DNA of 64,000 bases from Candidatus Methylomirabilota bacterium. Its GTDB lineage: Bacteria; Methylomirabilota; Methylomirabilia; Rokubacteriales; CSP1-6. The notes beneath the pieces are model-generated. The model was not told where the DNA came from and ran no database searches. It worked only from the letters and a program-made list of their open reading frames with translations. The DNA lies in the NCBI GenBank assembly GCA_036001065.1, contig DASYUQ010000174.1:1-64000 (forward strand), given 5' to 3'. Of the stretch, positions 8,203 to 16,270 are shown piece after piece. The position numbers and the translations under genes were made by a program. Position 1 is the first letter of the stretch, and every line of letters starts with the position of its first letter.

Positions 8203-8946
8203 CTAGCGGCGTCTCTTGCGGTTGACGAACGCCTCGATCAGCTCCCGGGCGGCCGGACTCGTCCTCAGCGCCGCCCCGTAGGCCTCGGGCTCCGGGCCGC
8301 GCCCGCCGCCCCGCAGCGTGGCCACGATCGCCTTCGTCGCCGCCAGCCCCACCCGCGGCGAGCGCGCGATGTCGGTCGCCCACGCCTCGGCGGCGGCCTC
8401 CAGCGTCGGCGCCGCCACCACGCGGTTGACGAGTCCCATCCGGAGCGCCTCACTGGCGTGGATGGTGCGCCCGGTCAGCAGCAAGTCGCGGCCGTGGGTG
8501 CCGCCGGCGACGTCCAGCAGCCGGGCGATCCCGTAGGCGGGGTTGAAGCCGAGCGTCACCTCGGGCAGGCCGAAGCGGGCGCGGTCCGACGCGATCCGCA
8601 AGTCCTGGGCCACCGCCAGCATCAGCCCGCCCCCCAGGGCGTAGCCGTCGACCGCCGCCAGCGTCACCTGCGGCAGGCGCGCGAAGCGCTCCAGGAGCGC
8701 CGCCTGACGCCGGGCCAGCGCCTCGGCCTCCTCCGCGCTGAGCGTGGCCATCTCGGTGATGTCGTTACCCGCGCAGAAGGCGCGGCCGCGCCCGACGACG
8801 ACGAGGACGCTGACGTCCTCCATCGCGCTGACGCGGTCGAGCGCCCCCTCCAGCGCTGCCGTGAGCGCACGGTTCAGCGCGTTCAGCGCCTCGGGACGGC
8901 TCAGCCGGAGCCAGGCCACGCCGCGCCCGGTCTCCAGATCGAGCAT
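8203..8946 (-). CDS. Enoyl-CoA hydratase/isomerase family protein
   Basis: 247 residues if translation starts at the ATG at 8946, which overlaps the stop of the upstream creatininase gene (TGATG); a GTG at 8973 would add nine residues. This is a crotonase fold with the oxyanion-hole segments RAFCAGNDITEM and DGYALGGGLMLAVAQDLR, followed by FGLPEVTLGFNPAYG. The usual catalytic acid position reads PEV, as in active hydratases. It probably hydrates or isomerises an acyl-CoA in the cytoplasm; chain length and true substrate are not deducible. It is last in a seven-gene minus-strand run. Confidence 0.88.
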   Translation of the reverse strand: MLDLETGRGVAWLRLSRPEALNALNRALTAALEGALDRVSAMEDVSVLVVVGRGRAFCAGNDITEMATLSAEEAEALARRQAALLERFARLPQVTLAAVDGYALGGGLMLAVAQDLRIASDRARFGLPEVTLGFNPAYGIARLLDVAGGTHGRDLLLTGRTIHASEALRMGLVNRVVAAPTLEAAAEAWATDIARSPRVGLAATKAIVATLRGGGRGPEPEAYGAALRTSPAARELIEAFVNRKRRR

Positions 8947-9866
8947 CAGGCGCGGGGGCGCGGACGGAGCCACCCGAGCGCGGCGAGGGCGAGGCCCGCG
9001 GCGGCGGCCAGCGGCCAGAAGTTGGTGCGGAAGAACGGGAGCGAGAACAGCAGCGAAGGGCGATCGCCGGGGCCGAGCCGCCCGTCCAGCAACGCGTCCA
9101 CGAGCGCCATCGCCTCGCTCACCAGCACCTCGGTCGTGGCTTTCGCGAAGGCCGGGTCGGCCAGCGCCGGGTGGCCGACGTAGCCTTCACCGCCGCCCTT
9201 GAGCGGATAGTTGGGGATCAGGCGCTCGGGGAGCGAGTAGGTGGCGGGAGGCAGGGTGCGGTAGGCCTCGTCGACCAGCTCGGGCCGCAGCATCAGCATC
9301 ATCGAGGTCTCCCACCAGCCCGCGTGCGCGTCCTCCGCGAAGGCCCGCTGCTCGGCATCGCTGAGCGGGCGGCCCAGAGCCGCCTCGACCTTGTCGAGGA
9401 AACGGCCGGAGCGGAAGGCCCAGGCCAGCCGGCCGCTCAGAGAGGCCATTCGTACCCCGCGGCGCCGCGAGACGAGGGTCGCCGCCTCGTCCAGCGCGAC
9501 GAGATGGGTGGGGCCGGCGTGGCCATTGGCCACGAGGATGTGCCGGAAGCCGGCGCGGGCGAGGGCGTCGCCCCAGTCCACCAGCGCATCCCGCACCACG
9601 CGTTGGCGCACGGCGACGGTGCCGGCGGCGTCGAAAGCGCACGAGCCGAGGTGGAGGGTCGGGGCCAGGACGACCGCCCATCCCGGTCGCTCGGCGACCA
9701 GGCGCGCGGCGATCTCGCGCGCGAAGTGGCGCGCGGTGAACGCATCGACACCCAACGGCAGGTGGGGCCCGTGCTCTTCGAGCGGGCTGACGGTGAGGAT
9801 GATGACGGTGCGCTGCCGGTCGAGCGCGTCCAGCGCCCGCGTGGACATCTCTTCGAGTCGATGCAC
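8946..9866 (-). CDS. Creatininase-family amidohydrolase with C-terminal membrane helix
   Basis: 306 residues from a GTG at 9866, two bases after the upstream stop. The family metal-binding segment PLEEHGPHLPLGVDAF (E30, H32, D41) is intact, as are NGHAGP (usually NGHGGN) and HAGWWETS. The family includes creatininase and Fe(II)-dependent formamide hydrolases of cofactor pathways. Unlike most members, the last ~35 residues form a hydrophobic helix (NFWPLAAAAGLALAALGWL) ending in Arg/Pro, suggesting anchoring at the membrane. Neighbours are a membrane acyltransferase and an enoyl-CoA hydratase, so a lipid-linked or acyl-amide substrate is possible, but that is inference. Confidence 0.83.
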   Translation of the reverse strand: MHRLEEMSTRALDALDRQRTVIILTVSPLEEHGPHLPLGVDAFTARHFAREIAARLVAERPGWAVVLAPTLHLGSCAFDAAGTVAVRQRVVRDALVDWGDALARAGFRHILVANGHAGPTHLVALDEAATLVSRRRGVRMASLSGRLAWAFRSGRFLDKVEAALGRPLSDAEQRAFAEDAHAGWWETSMMLMLRPELVDEAYRTLPPATYSLPERLIPNYPLKGGGEGYVGHPALADPAFAKATTEVLVSEAMALVDALLDGRLGPGDRPSLLFSLPFFRTNFWPLAAAAGLALAALGWLRPRPRA

Positions 9867-9868
9867 GC

Positions 9869-11401
9869 TCAAAAGGAGGACCCCCGGGTGGCCGTGAGGT
9901 AGTCGGTCTTGGCGCGGTCCAGCTCCGCGATGACGGCGCCGCGCTCGGCGATCAGCTCGCGCGCGACCTGGTCGCGCGTGAGCGCCAGCACACCGAAGCG
10001 CAGCGCGCGCCGGAGCCGGCCCAGCCCGCGGAAGTAGTGGTAGGCCACCACGCCGGTGAGGGGCAGTGAGAGCGTGAAGAGGGCGGCCCAGCCCCGACCG
10101 GCTAGGCGCGCCACCAGCCAGACCTCGAGCCCCCAAAAGAGGGGAAAGGCGACGATGCTCGCCAGCAGCCGCGTCGTCGCGTAGTCGGTTTCCTTGCGCG
10201 CGGTGGCCCGAGCGAGCCAGCGGGGGACGAAGTAGGGCAGCGCGTTGACGGCGGCGCCATAGAGGAAGATGGGGAAGCCCGCGATCGCGCCCCCGGTGCG
10301 CCGGAGGCGCCTCCGGGTCGGCGGGTGTCCCAGCCGCGCCTGCACGGCCTCGTCCTTCACCCGATAGGCACGGAGGAGGGCGCGATAGCCCTGGATCCGC
10401 TGCCAGATCCGCTCGACCCGCTCCGGCTCGCGCGCCTTGAAGTGCTGCACCGCGTCCACGATCGTGCGCGACAGGCGGAAGAGATCGATCTGCGTGTCAG
10501 CGAGCCCGCGCTCCTCCCGCAGCTCGCGGATCAGGTCGCCCCGATAGAGCTCCTCCACGGCCCGGACGACCTCGGCGGCCTCGATCCGGTCCACGTGGAC
10601 TACCTGGGCCTCCATGGCCCACTGGATCGCGGTGGTCAGCGCCTCCACGGCCTTGGCGGCGTCGGCGCGGTAGGCCGCGACGTACGCGGCGATCGGGATC
10701 GGCTCGCCGAAGGAGACGAGCACCCGCCCCTTGAAGGACTTGCGCGCTTCGAAGGACAGGCCGACCGGAATGACCCGCAGCGCTCCAGGGTGGTCCACCT
10801 CGTAGCCCAGCGCGATACGGGCGGCGCCGGTCCTGATGCGCTGGACGCGGGCCTCGGCGTGCGTGGTGCCCTCGGGATAGATCGCGATGAGCCGGCCCTC
10901 AGCGAAGGCGCGGTGACAGGCCGCGAAGACGTCGGCGTTGCGGTCGGCTCGTGGGCTCGCCTCGGACGCGTGGGGCGAGTTTGATTCGCTCGCCTCGCGC
11001 GCGGTGGCCCCAGCCCCCGGCCGCGCTGCGGCTCGCCCTGCGGCCCACGTCCGTCCTGCGGCTGGCACTGCCATCTTGTCCGGGTCGTCCTGCCTCCGGT
11101 AGACGGGCATGGCGCCGCAGGCGGCGAGGAAGCGCGCCAAGAGCGGATTGCGGAAGAGCGCGGCGGTGGCCAGGTAGTGGGCCTTCCGGGTGAGGACGGC
11201 ACCGACCAGCAGGGAGTCGATGAGGTTGTTGGGATGGTTGATGCAGAGCAGGACCGGTCCCCGCTCCGGCACCCGCTCGGAGTGCCGCGCGTCCACGCGC
11301 TTGAAGAAGAACCAGAGCCAGAACCGCGCGATCAGCCGGACGGCGGCGTAGAAGCGATCGCTCCCAGATGCGGGTGGAGCCTCGGCGACCGCCGTCGTCA
11401 T
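9869..11401 (-). CDS. PlsC-like 1-acyl-glycerol-phosphate acyltransferase family protein
   Basis: 510 residues from an ATG at 11401 that overlaps the upstream stop (ATGA). The acyltransferase motif I NHPNNLID (H56, D62) and motif III YPEGTTHAEARVQ (near 177) are present. The C-terminal part carries two or three hydrophobic segments (AIAGFPIFLYGAAVNALPYF and LASIVAFPLFWGLEVWLVA), a long form seen in soil bacteria. Residues ~110-152, between motifs I and III, are an Ala/Arg/Ser-rich insert encoded by a family B repeat; the normal sequence appears to be YRRQDDP... joined to DRNADVFAAC. It is probably a membrane enzyme transferring acyl groups to a lipid precursor; exact acceptor unknown. Confidence 0.87.
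   Translation of the reverse strand: MTTAVAEAPPASGSDRFYAAVRLIARFWLWFFFKRVDARHSERVPERGPVLLCINHPNNLIDSLLVGAVLTRKAHYLATAALFRNPLLARFLAACGAMPVYRRQDDPDKMAVPAAGRTWAAGRAAARPGAGATAREASESNSPHASEASPRADRNADVFAACHRAFAEGRLIAIYPEGTTHAEARVQRIRTGAARIALGYEVDHPGALRVIPVGLSFEARKSFKGRVLVSFGEPIPIAAYVAAYRADAAKAVEALTTAIQWAMEAQVVHVDRIEAAEVVRAVEELYRGDLIRELREERGLADTQIDLFRLSRTIVDAVQHFKAREPERVERIWQRIQGYRALLRAYRVKDEAVQARLGHPPTRRRLRRTGGAIAGFPIFLYGAAVNALPYFVPRWLARATARKETDYATTRLLASIVAFPLFWGLEVWLVARLAGRGWAALFTLSLPLTGVVAYHYFRGLGRLRRALRFGVLALTRDQVARELIAERGAVIAELDRAKTDYLTATRGSSF
10947..11075 (-). repeat. Family B repeat unit inserted in frame in the acyltransferase gene
   Basis: On the minus strand it contains GGGCGAGCCGCAGCGCGGCC, then GGGGCTGGGGCC and GAGGCGAGCGAA, closely matching 47529-47582. 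Its position between two conserved acyltransferase motifs and its preserved reading frame argue for an insertion tolerated by the protein. Confidence 0.7.
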
Positions 11402-11940
11402 TTGCCGGCGTGGCGCTTGAGCAGGCTGTCGAAGTCCTCCACCGTCAGGCTCTCCGCCCATTCCACCGCCTCGGAGTCGTGGCCGTAGGACTCGGCCATG
11501 TAGGCCTGCGCTTCCCGCTTCGTCGAGAAGAGCCGCCAGAGATGGCCGGGGCCGCCGCCCCGCCGCCGCAGGTGGAAGACGGGATCGGTGGGCGCCTGCG
11601 GCTGATACGCGGTGCGCTGGCCGCCGCGATCCAGGGTGATCCAGGCCACCGCGATGCCGTGCGCGGAGAGCGCCCGCGCCCTCAGCGAGCCCTCGGGCGG
11701 GAGCGATTCGATGTCGCGGAGCTGGGGCCCGTAGTAGACGGGGACACCTTCGCCGGGCAGCGCGAGCCGCGCGCTCAGCGGCTCGCCGACCGAGTCGAGC
11801 AGCATCTTGGACTCTTCGCCCACCCAGACGAGCCCGGGCGTGTAGAGGTCGGCCCACGCCTCGATCACGCTGCCGGCGGGCAGCAGGGGCCGCCGCCTCG
11901 TGATCTCGTCTCCGCCGGCGATGAGATAGAGGCGGCTCAC
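11398..11940 (-). CDS. Hypothetical protein of the gltA-acn-prpF operon
   Basis: 180 residues from a GTG at 11940 that overlaps the prpF stop (GTGA); a longer in-frame extension to 12006 exists but would overlap prpF more deeply. No signal peptide or membrane helix is visible. Sequence features are LYLIAGGDEITRRR at the start, a central PVYYGPQLRDIESLP, and a C-terminal helical segment WAESLTVEDFDSLLKRHAGK. I do not recognise a family. Tight coupling on both sides (its stop overlaps the acyltransferase start) indicates a real expressed gene. Confidence 0.7.
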   Translation of the reverse strand: MSRLYLIAGGDEITRRRPLLPAGSVIEAWADLYTPGLVWVGEESKMLLDSVGEPLSARLALPGEGVPVYYGPQLRDIESLPPEGSLRARALSAHGIAVAWITLDRGGQRTAYQPQAPTDPVFHLRRRGGGPGHLWRLFSTKREAQAYMAESYGHDSEAVEWAESLTVEDFDSLLKRHAGK

Positions 11941-13037
11941 AGAACCCTCACGAACCCTTCCATCAGGCGGCGCGCCGTTCGGTAGACGGTGACGCGCTCC
12001 GCCCACGGTTCGCCGTCGCGAATGGTCACCGTGGCCGCGATGGGCAGCACCCCCGACGGGTGGCCGAGCCTGACGTCACCGTCCTTGTCGCCGGGCGCGC
12101 ATTCGTGGACCACCGTCCCTTCGATGCGGGCGGCCACCGCCAGGCACATGGCGGCGGTCAGTGCGAAGGCCCGGTGGCAGTGGCCCATCGACATGACGCG
12201 CGCCAGCAGGTCGACCTGGTCGGAGGCGTAGGGTTTTCCGTCGAGCGCCCGGAAGGGCGCGGCCCCAGCGACGACCGCGATCTTGGGGACGGCGGCACTT
12301 CCGGGAACGCCCATCCGGCCGGCGGCCTCCACCCGGACCGCCTCCAGGCGGGCTCCGAGCGCGCGATCGGCGTCGATCGCCTCCGGCGTCTCGGCGCCCG
12401 TGAGCCCGAGGTCCCGGGCCCGGACGAAGACCACGGGGTTGGTGGCGTCCACCAGCGAGGCCTCCACGCCGCCGACCGCTTCGCGCGGCCGGCCCGTGGG
12501 CAGCAGCCCCCCGGTGGCCGCGCCGCCGGGGTCGATGAAGTCGAGCGCGATCTTGGCGCCGCGGCCGGGCACGCCGGCCAGCTCGAAGTCACCTTCCACC
12601 GCCGCCTCGCCGTCCTTCACCGGCACGTGGGCCACGATGATCTTCCTGGTGTTCGTATTGTGGATCCGCACGATCTTCTCGTCGGCGACGGCGGGTACGA
12701 TCTTCTCGTCGATGGCGAACGGGCCGACGGCGGCCGAGCAGTTGCCACAGTTGCCGGCGTAGTCCACGACGGGGGTCCTCACGTCGACCTGGGCGAACGT
12801 GTAGTTCACGTCGGCGTCCGAATGGGTGGGCGGGCCGATGATGCACGCCTTGGAGAGCGACGAGATGCCGCCGCCGAGACCGTCGAGCTGGCGCCCGTAA
12901 GGGTCGGGGCTGCCCAGCGCGGCGAGCAGGATGCGATCGCGCGCCGGCCCCGGATGCGGCAGGTCCTCCTCGTGGAAGAAGATCGCGCGGCTCGTCCCGC
13001 CGCGCATGAAGACCGCCCGGATGCGCCGCTGCGTCAT
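11937..13037 (-). CDS. prpF: PrpF-family isomerase (aconitate / 4-oxalomesaconate type)
   Basis: 366 residues. It opens with the PrpF signature FMRGGTSRAIFFHEEDLP and contains LGGGISSLSKACII and the NCGNCSAAVGPFA segment, whose cysteine matches the active-site region of this diaminopimelate-epimerase-like fold. PrpF relatives move double bonds in 2-methylaconitate or 4-oxalomesaconate. The ATG follows the aconitase stop directly (TAAATG), so both are likely co-translated; its ribosome-binding region lies inside a family A repeat, with no ordinary Shine-Dalgarno. The gene order citrate synthase, aconitase, PrpF recalls methylcitrate-cycle loci, but PrpB and a true AcnD are absent from the window. 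Confidence 0.87.
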   Translation of the reverse strand: MTQRRIRAVFMRGGTSRAIFFHEEDLPHPGPARDRILLAALGSPDPYGRQLDGLGGGISSLSKACIIGPPTHSDADVNYTFAQVDVRTPVVDYAGNCGNCSAAVGPFAIDEKIVPAVADEKIVRIHNTNTRKIIVAHVPVKDGEAAVEGDFELAGVPGRGAKIALDFIDPGGAATGGLLPTGRPREAVGGVEASLVDATNPVVFVRARDLGLTGAETPEAIDADRALGARLEAVRVEAAGRMGVPGSAAVPKIAVVAGAAPFRALDGKPYASDQVDLLARVMSMGHCHRAFALTAAMCLAVAARIEGTVVHECAPGDKDGDVRLGHPSGVLPIAATVTIRDGEPWAERVTVYRTARRLMEGFVRVL

Positions 13038-15056
13038 TTATTCGGAGGGGGCGGACGTTACGACCCCCTCCGAGGCCTCCCCCAGGACCGATGGCGCCGG
13101 CGAAGCCGGCGCTCGAACCGTGGAATCATTTTGGCGCGCCGCCCGCGCGGACCGGGTGTGAGCGAGCAGCCCGCCGGCCAGGAGGATCTCGCGCTCGCGC
13201 GGTGTCAGCACGCAGGAGGCCGCGAAGTGCCCGCCCGTGCGCGTGTTGACGACGGTCACGCGCGCGCCCGCCGCCAGGGCCGCGCGCAGCCCCTCGATCC
13301 GGAGCCGGTCGTCGCGCTCCAGATCGTCCCAACCGCCGGAGTCGTCGCAGGTGAGGGGGACGATGCCCCAGTTGATGAGGTTGGCGCGGTGGATGCGCGC
13401 GAACGACTTCGCGATCACGGCGCGGACGCCCAGGTACATCGGCGCCATGGCGGCCACCTCGCGGGAGGATCCCTGGCCATACGCTTCCCCCGCCACGATC
13501 ACTCCCCGGCCGGCGGCCTTGGCGCGGGCCACGAACTCCTGATCGACGTGCTTGAAGCAGAACTCGGCGATCGCGGGGACGTTCGAGCGGAAGATCAGGA
13601 TGCCGGCCCCCGACGGAGAGATGTCGTCGGTGGAGACCTCGTCGCCGAGCTTCAGCAGCACAGGCGCTTCCAGCGTCTCGGCCACGGGCTCGCCGAGCGG
13701 GACCGGCTTGATGTTCGGGCCGCGCGCGACCTCGCCCTGGAGGTCGGGCTCGACCAGCCCGGCCGTCGACGCCGCGAAGCTCGCCGGCAGGCGCAGCGGC
13801 GGCTCGGGGCCGAGCGTGCGCGGATCGGTGATGACGCCGCTCAGCGCCGAGGCGGCGGCGACCACCGACGAGCAGAGATAGACCTGATCGTCCTTGACGC
13901 CGCTGCGGCCGGGGAAGTTGCGGTTGAAGGCGCGCAGGCTCTTGGCCCCGCTGGCCGGCACGTGGCCGAGGCCCGGGCAGGCGCCGCAGGTCGACTCGGA
14001 GACGGTGACGCCGGCCTCGAGAAGATCGGTGAGCAAACCCTCGCGGGCCATCGTCTCGAGGACGCGGTGGCTGCCGGGGAAGAGGACGAATGACACCGAC
14101 GGATGCACGCGGCGGCCCCGCAGTACCGCGGTGACCGACGCCATGTCGTGCCACGAGCCGTTCGTGCACGAGCCCACCATCACCTGCTCGACCGCTGTCC
14201 CCGCCACCTCCTCCACCGGCACCACGCGGTCGGGCGAGCCGGGCAGGGCGACCAGTGGCCCGATGGCGCCGAGGTCCAGCTCGAGCTGATCGTCGTAGGG
14301 CGCGTCGTCGTCGGGCGCGGCCGGTCGCCAGTCGGCGCCGCGGCCGAGCCGCGACAGGTACGAGCGCGTGACCTCGTCGCTGGGAAAGACGCTCGTCGTG
14401 AGCCCCAGCTCGGCGCCCATGTTGGCGATGGTCATGCGCTGGGCGACGAGCAGGCTGGCCAGGCCCGGGCCGGCGTACTCGAAGATCTTGCCGCTCCCGC
14501 CGCGGACGCTCAGCCGGCGCAGCAGCTCGAGGATCACGTCCTTGGCGGTGACCCACGGGCGCAGGGCGCCGGTCAGCCAGACGCGGACGACGGCCGGCAT
14601 CGTGAGGAAGTAGGGGCCGCCGCCCATCGCCACCGCCACGTCGAGGCTGCCGGCGCCGATGGCGAGCATTCCCACCGCCCCGCAGAGCGGCGTGTGGCTG
14701 TCGCTGCCCAGCAGCGTCTGCCCCGGCACCGAGAAGGTCTCCAGGTGCACTTGATGGCAGATGCCGTTGCCGGGCTTGGAGAACATGGCGCCGTACTTCC
14801 GCGACGCGGTGCCGAGATAGCGGTGGTCGTCGGAGTTCCGCGAGTCGAACTGGTAGACGTTGTGGTCGATGTAGGTGACGACCCGGGGGGCGGCCACGCG
14901 CCGGAAGCCCAGCGCCTCGAACTGGAGAAACGCCATGGTGCCGTTGGTGTCCGTCAGCAGGATCTGGTCCATGCCCAGGCCGATTTCTTCGCCGACGACC
15001 GCCTTGCCCGCGGCCAGGTGGCTCTCGATCAGCTTGTGGGTGAGGCTCCGGCCCAT
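13038..15056 (-). CDS. acn: Aconitate hydratase
   Basis: 672 residues from an ATG two bases after the citrate synthase stop. The [4Fe-4S] ligands are C297 (GSCTNG) and C357/C360 (STCGACPG). The swivel domain follows from about residue 460 (ISPSGAGILIFRSN, then GQGSSREVAAM and SFARIHRANLINWGIVPL). Length fits the short ~650-residue aconitase class rather than AcnA/AcnD of ~870. It would interconvert citrate and isocitrate in the cytoplasm. The last ~26 residues (from about 647, ending VVTSAPSE) are encoded by a family A repeat and have no counterpart in the fold, so the original stop has been replaced by one supplied by or next to the element. Confidence 0.93.
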   Translation of the reverse strand: MGRSLTHKLIESHLAAGKAVVGEEIGLGMDQILLTDTNGTMAFLQFEALGFRRVAAPRVVTYIDHNVYQFDSRNSDDHRYLGTASRKYGAMFSKPGNGICHQVHLETFSVPGQTLLGSDSHTPLCGAVGMLAIGAGSLDVAVAMGGGPYFLTMPAVVRVWLTGALRPWVTAKDVILELLRRLSVRGGSGKIFEYAGPGLASLLVAQRMTIANMGAELGLTTSVFPSDEVTRSYLSRLGRGADWRPAAPDDDAPYDDQLELDLGAIGPLVALPGSPDRVVPVEEVAGTAVEQVMVGSCTNGSWHDMASVTAVLRGRRVHPSVSFVLFPGSHRVLETMAREGLLTDLLEAGVTVSESTCGACPGLGHVPASGAKSLRAFNRNFPGRSGVKDDQVYLCSSVVAAASALSGVITDPRTLGPEPPLRLPASFAASTAGLVEPDLQGEVARGPNIKPVPLGEPVAETLEAPVLLKLGDEVSTDDISPSGAGILIFRSNVPAIAEFCFKHVDQEFVARAKAAGRGVIVAGEAYGQGSSREVAAMAPMYLGVRAVIAKSFARIHRANLINWGIVPLTCDDSGGWDDLERDDRLRIEGLRAALAAGARVTVVNTRTGGHFAASCVLTPREREILLAGGLLAHTRSARAARQNDSTVRAPASPAPSVLGEASEGVVTSAPSE
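13041..13118. repeat. Family A repeat, copy 3 (reverse orientation, overlaps aconitase 3' end)
   Basis: Reading on the minus strand gives GAGCGCCGGCTTCGCCGGCG, a CTGGGGGAGGCCTCGGAGGG spacer and a CGGAGGGGG/CCCCCTCCG stem around GTAACGTC. It is translated as the aconitase tail and ends three bases before the prpF start. Confidence 0.8.
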
Positions 15057-15058
15057 GC

Positions 15059-16189
15059 TCAGCGCCGTTCCAACGGCACGAAGGCGCGCCGGCCGGCCCC
15101 GGTGTACTCGCCGCGCGGCCGGATCAGACGATTGTCGTCGTGCTGCTCGATGATGTTGGCGGTCCAGCCGGCGATGCGGCCGGCCGCGATGACTGGCGTG
15201 AAGAGATCGATGGGGATCCCCAGAGAGTAGAAGAGGGGAGCTGAATAGAAATCGACGTTAGGGATCAGTCCTTTCGCCGCGCTGATCCGCTCGTGGAGCT
15301 TCACCGATATTTGAAACCACTTGAACTGCCCCGACTGTCGGCACGCCTCCTCGGCCATCCCTCTGAGGATGGCCGCCCGCGGGTCGCCGGCCCGGTAAAC
15401 GCGGTGGCCGAAGCCCATGAGCCGGCGCTTGCTCCGGAGCGCTTCTTCGGTGAAGCGGTCCACGTTGGCGACCTCACCGATCTCCATGAGCGTGCGCATG
15501 ACCGCTTCACCCGCCCCGCCGTGGAGAGGCCCCTTGAGAGCGCCCACGCCGCCGGCCACCGCCGAGTGCATGTCCGACTGCGTCGAGGTGATGACGCGCG
15601 TGGTGAAGGTGGACGCGTTCATCTCGTGCTCGGCGTAGAGCGTGAGGCTCGCGTCGAAGGCCTTGGCCGCCGTGGCCGAGGGGCGCCCGCCGGTCAGCAT
15701 GTAGAGGAAGTTGGCGGCGTGGGGGAGATCGGCCGCGGGCGCGACGGGCTCCTGGCCGCTGCGGACGCGATGGTGGGCGCAGATCGCGGTCGCGAGCTGG
15801 CTGGCCAGACGCGCCGCCTTGCGGCGGTTGGCGTCGTGCGAGCTGTCGGTGGCGTCGGGGTCGTCCATGCCCAGGATGGCCACGGCCGCCTGCAGCGCGC
15901 GCATGGGGTCGGTGGACTGCGGCATCAGCCGGAAGGCCTCGATCAGCTCGCGGGGGATCGACCGCGCCGAGATCAGCTCGGTGACGAAGCGGTCGAGCTG
16001 CGGCTTGCCCGGCAGCTCGCCCTGCCAGAGGAGGTAGGCGACCTCCTCGAAGGTCGCCCGGCTCGCGAGGTCCTCGATGTCGTACCCGCAATAGGCGAGC
16101 CGGCCGTTCTTGCCGTCGAGGTCGCACAGCCGCGTCTCGGCGGCGACGACGCCCTCGAGCCCGCGGATCAACGAAGTCCCTTCGCTCAT
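15059..16189 (-). CDS. gltA: Citrate synthase (short dimeric type, citrate or 2-methylcitrate)
   Basis: 376 residues from the ATG at 16189, which has AGGAG 6 bases upstream; the open frame upstream of this ATG has no family similarity. Catalytic regions are YAEHEMNAST (His), GFGHRVYRAGDPRA (His) and DFYSAPLFYSLGIP (Asp). The start SLIRGLEGVVAAETRLCDLD is typical of the short Gram-positive/archaeal-type enzymes, many of which also use propionyl-CoA. It condenses acyl-CoA with oxaloacetate and leads the operon with aconitase and PrpF. Citrate versus methylcitrate activity cannot be decided from sequence alone. Confidence 0.92.
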   Translation of the reverse strand: MSEGTSLIRGLEGVVAAETRLCDLDGKNGRLAYCGYDIEDLASRATFEEVAYLLWQGELPGKPQLDRFVTELISARSIPRELIEAFRLMPQSTDPMRALQAAVAILGMDDPDATDSSHDANRRKAARLASQLATAICAHHRVRSGQEPVAPAADLPHAANFLYMLTGGRPSATAAKAFDASLTLYAEHEMNASTFTTRVITSTQSDMHSAVAGGVGALKGPLHGGAGEAVMRTLMEIGEVANVDRFTEEALRSKRRLMGFGHRVYRAGDPRAAILRGMAEEACRQSGQFKWFQISVKLHERISAAKGLIPNVDFYSAPLFYSLGIPIDLFTPVIAAGRIAGWTANIIEQHDDNRLIRPRGEYTGAGRRAFVPLERR

Positions 16190-16270
16190 GGCTGGCTCCT
16201 TTGAGGGCTCTACGGTAGACCGCGGCTCCGCCTCGCGCAAGACCGGGCGGTCGCGTGTATCCTGGGCGCG

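Noticed and set aside
12060-14093. Long plus-strand frame opposite prpF and aconitase
   Set aside because: Antisense shadow with low-complexity Arg/Gly/Asp composition; the minus strand carries intact iron-sulphur ligands.
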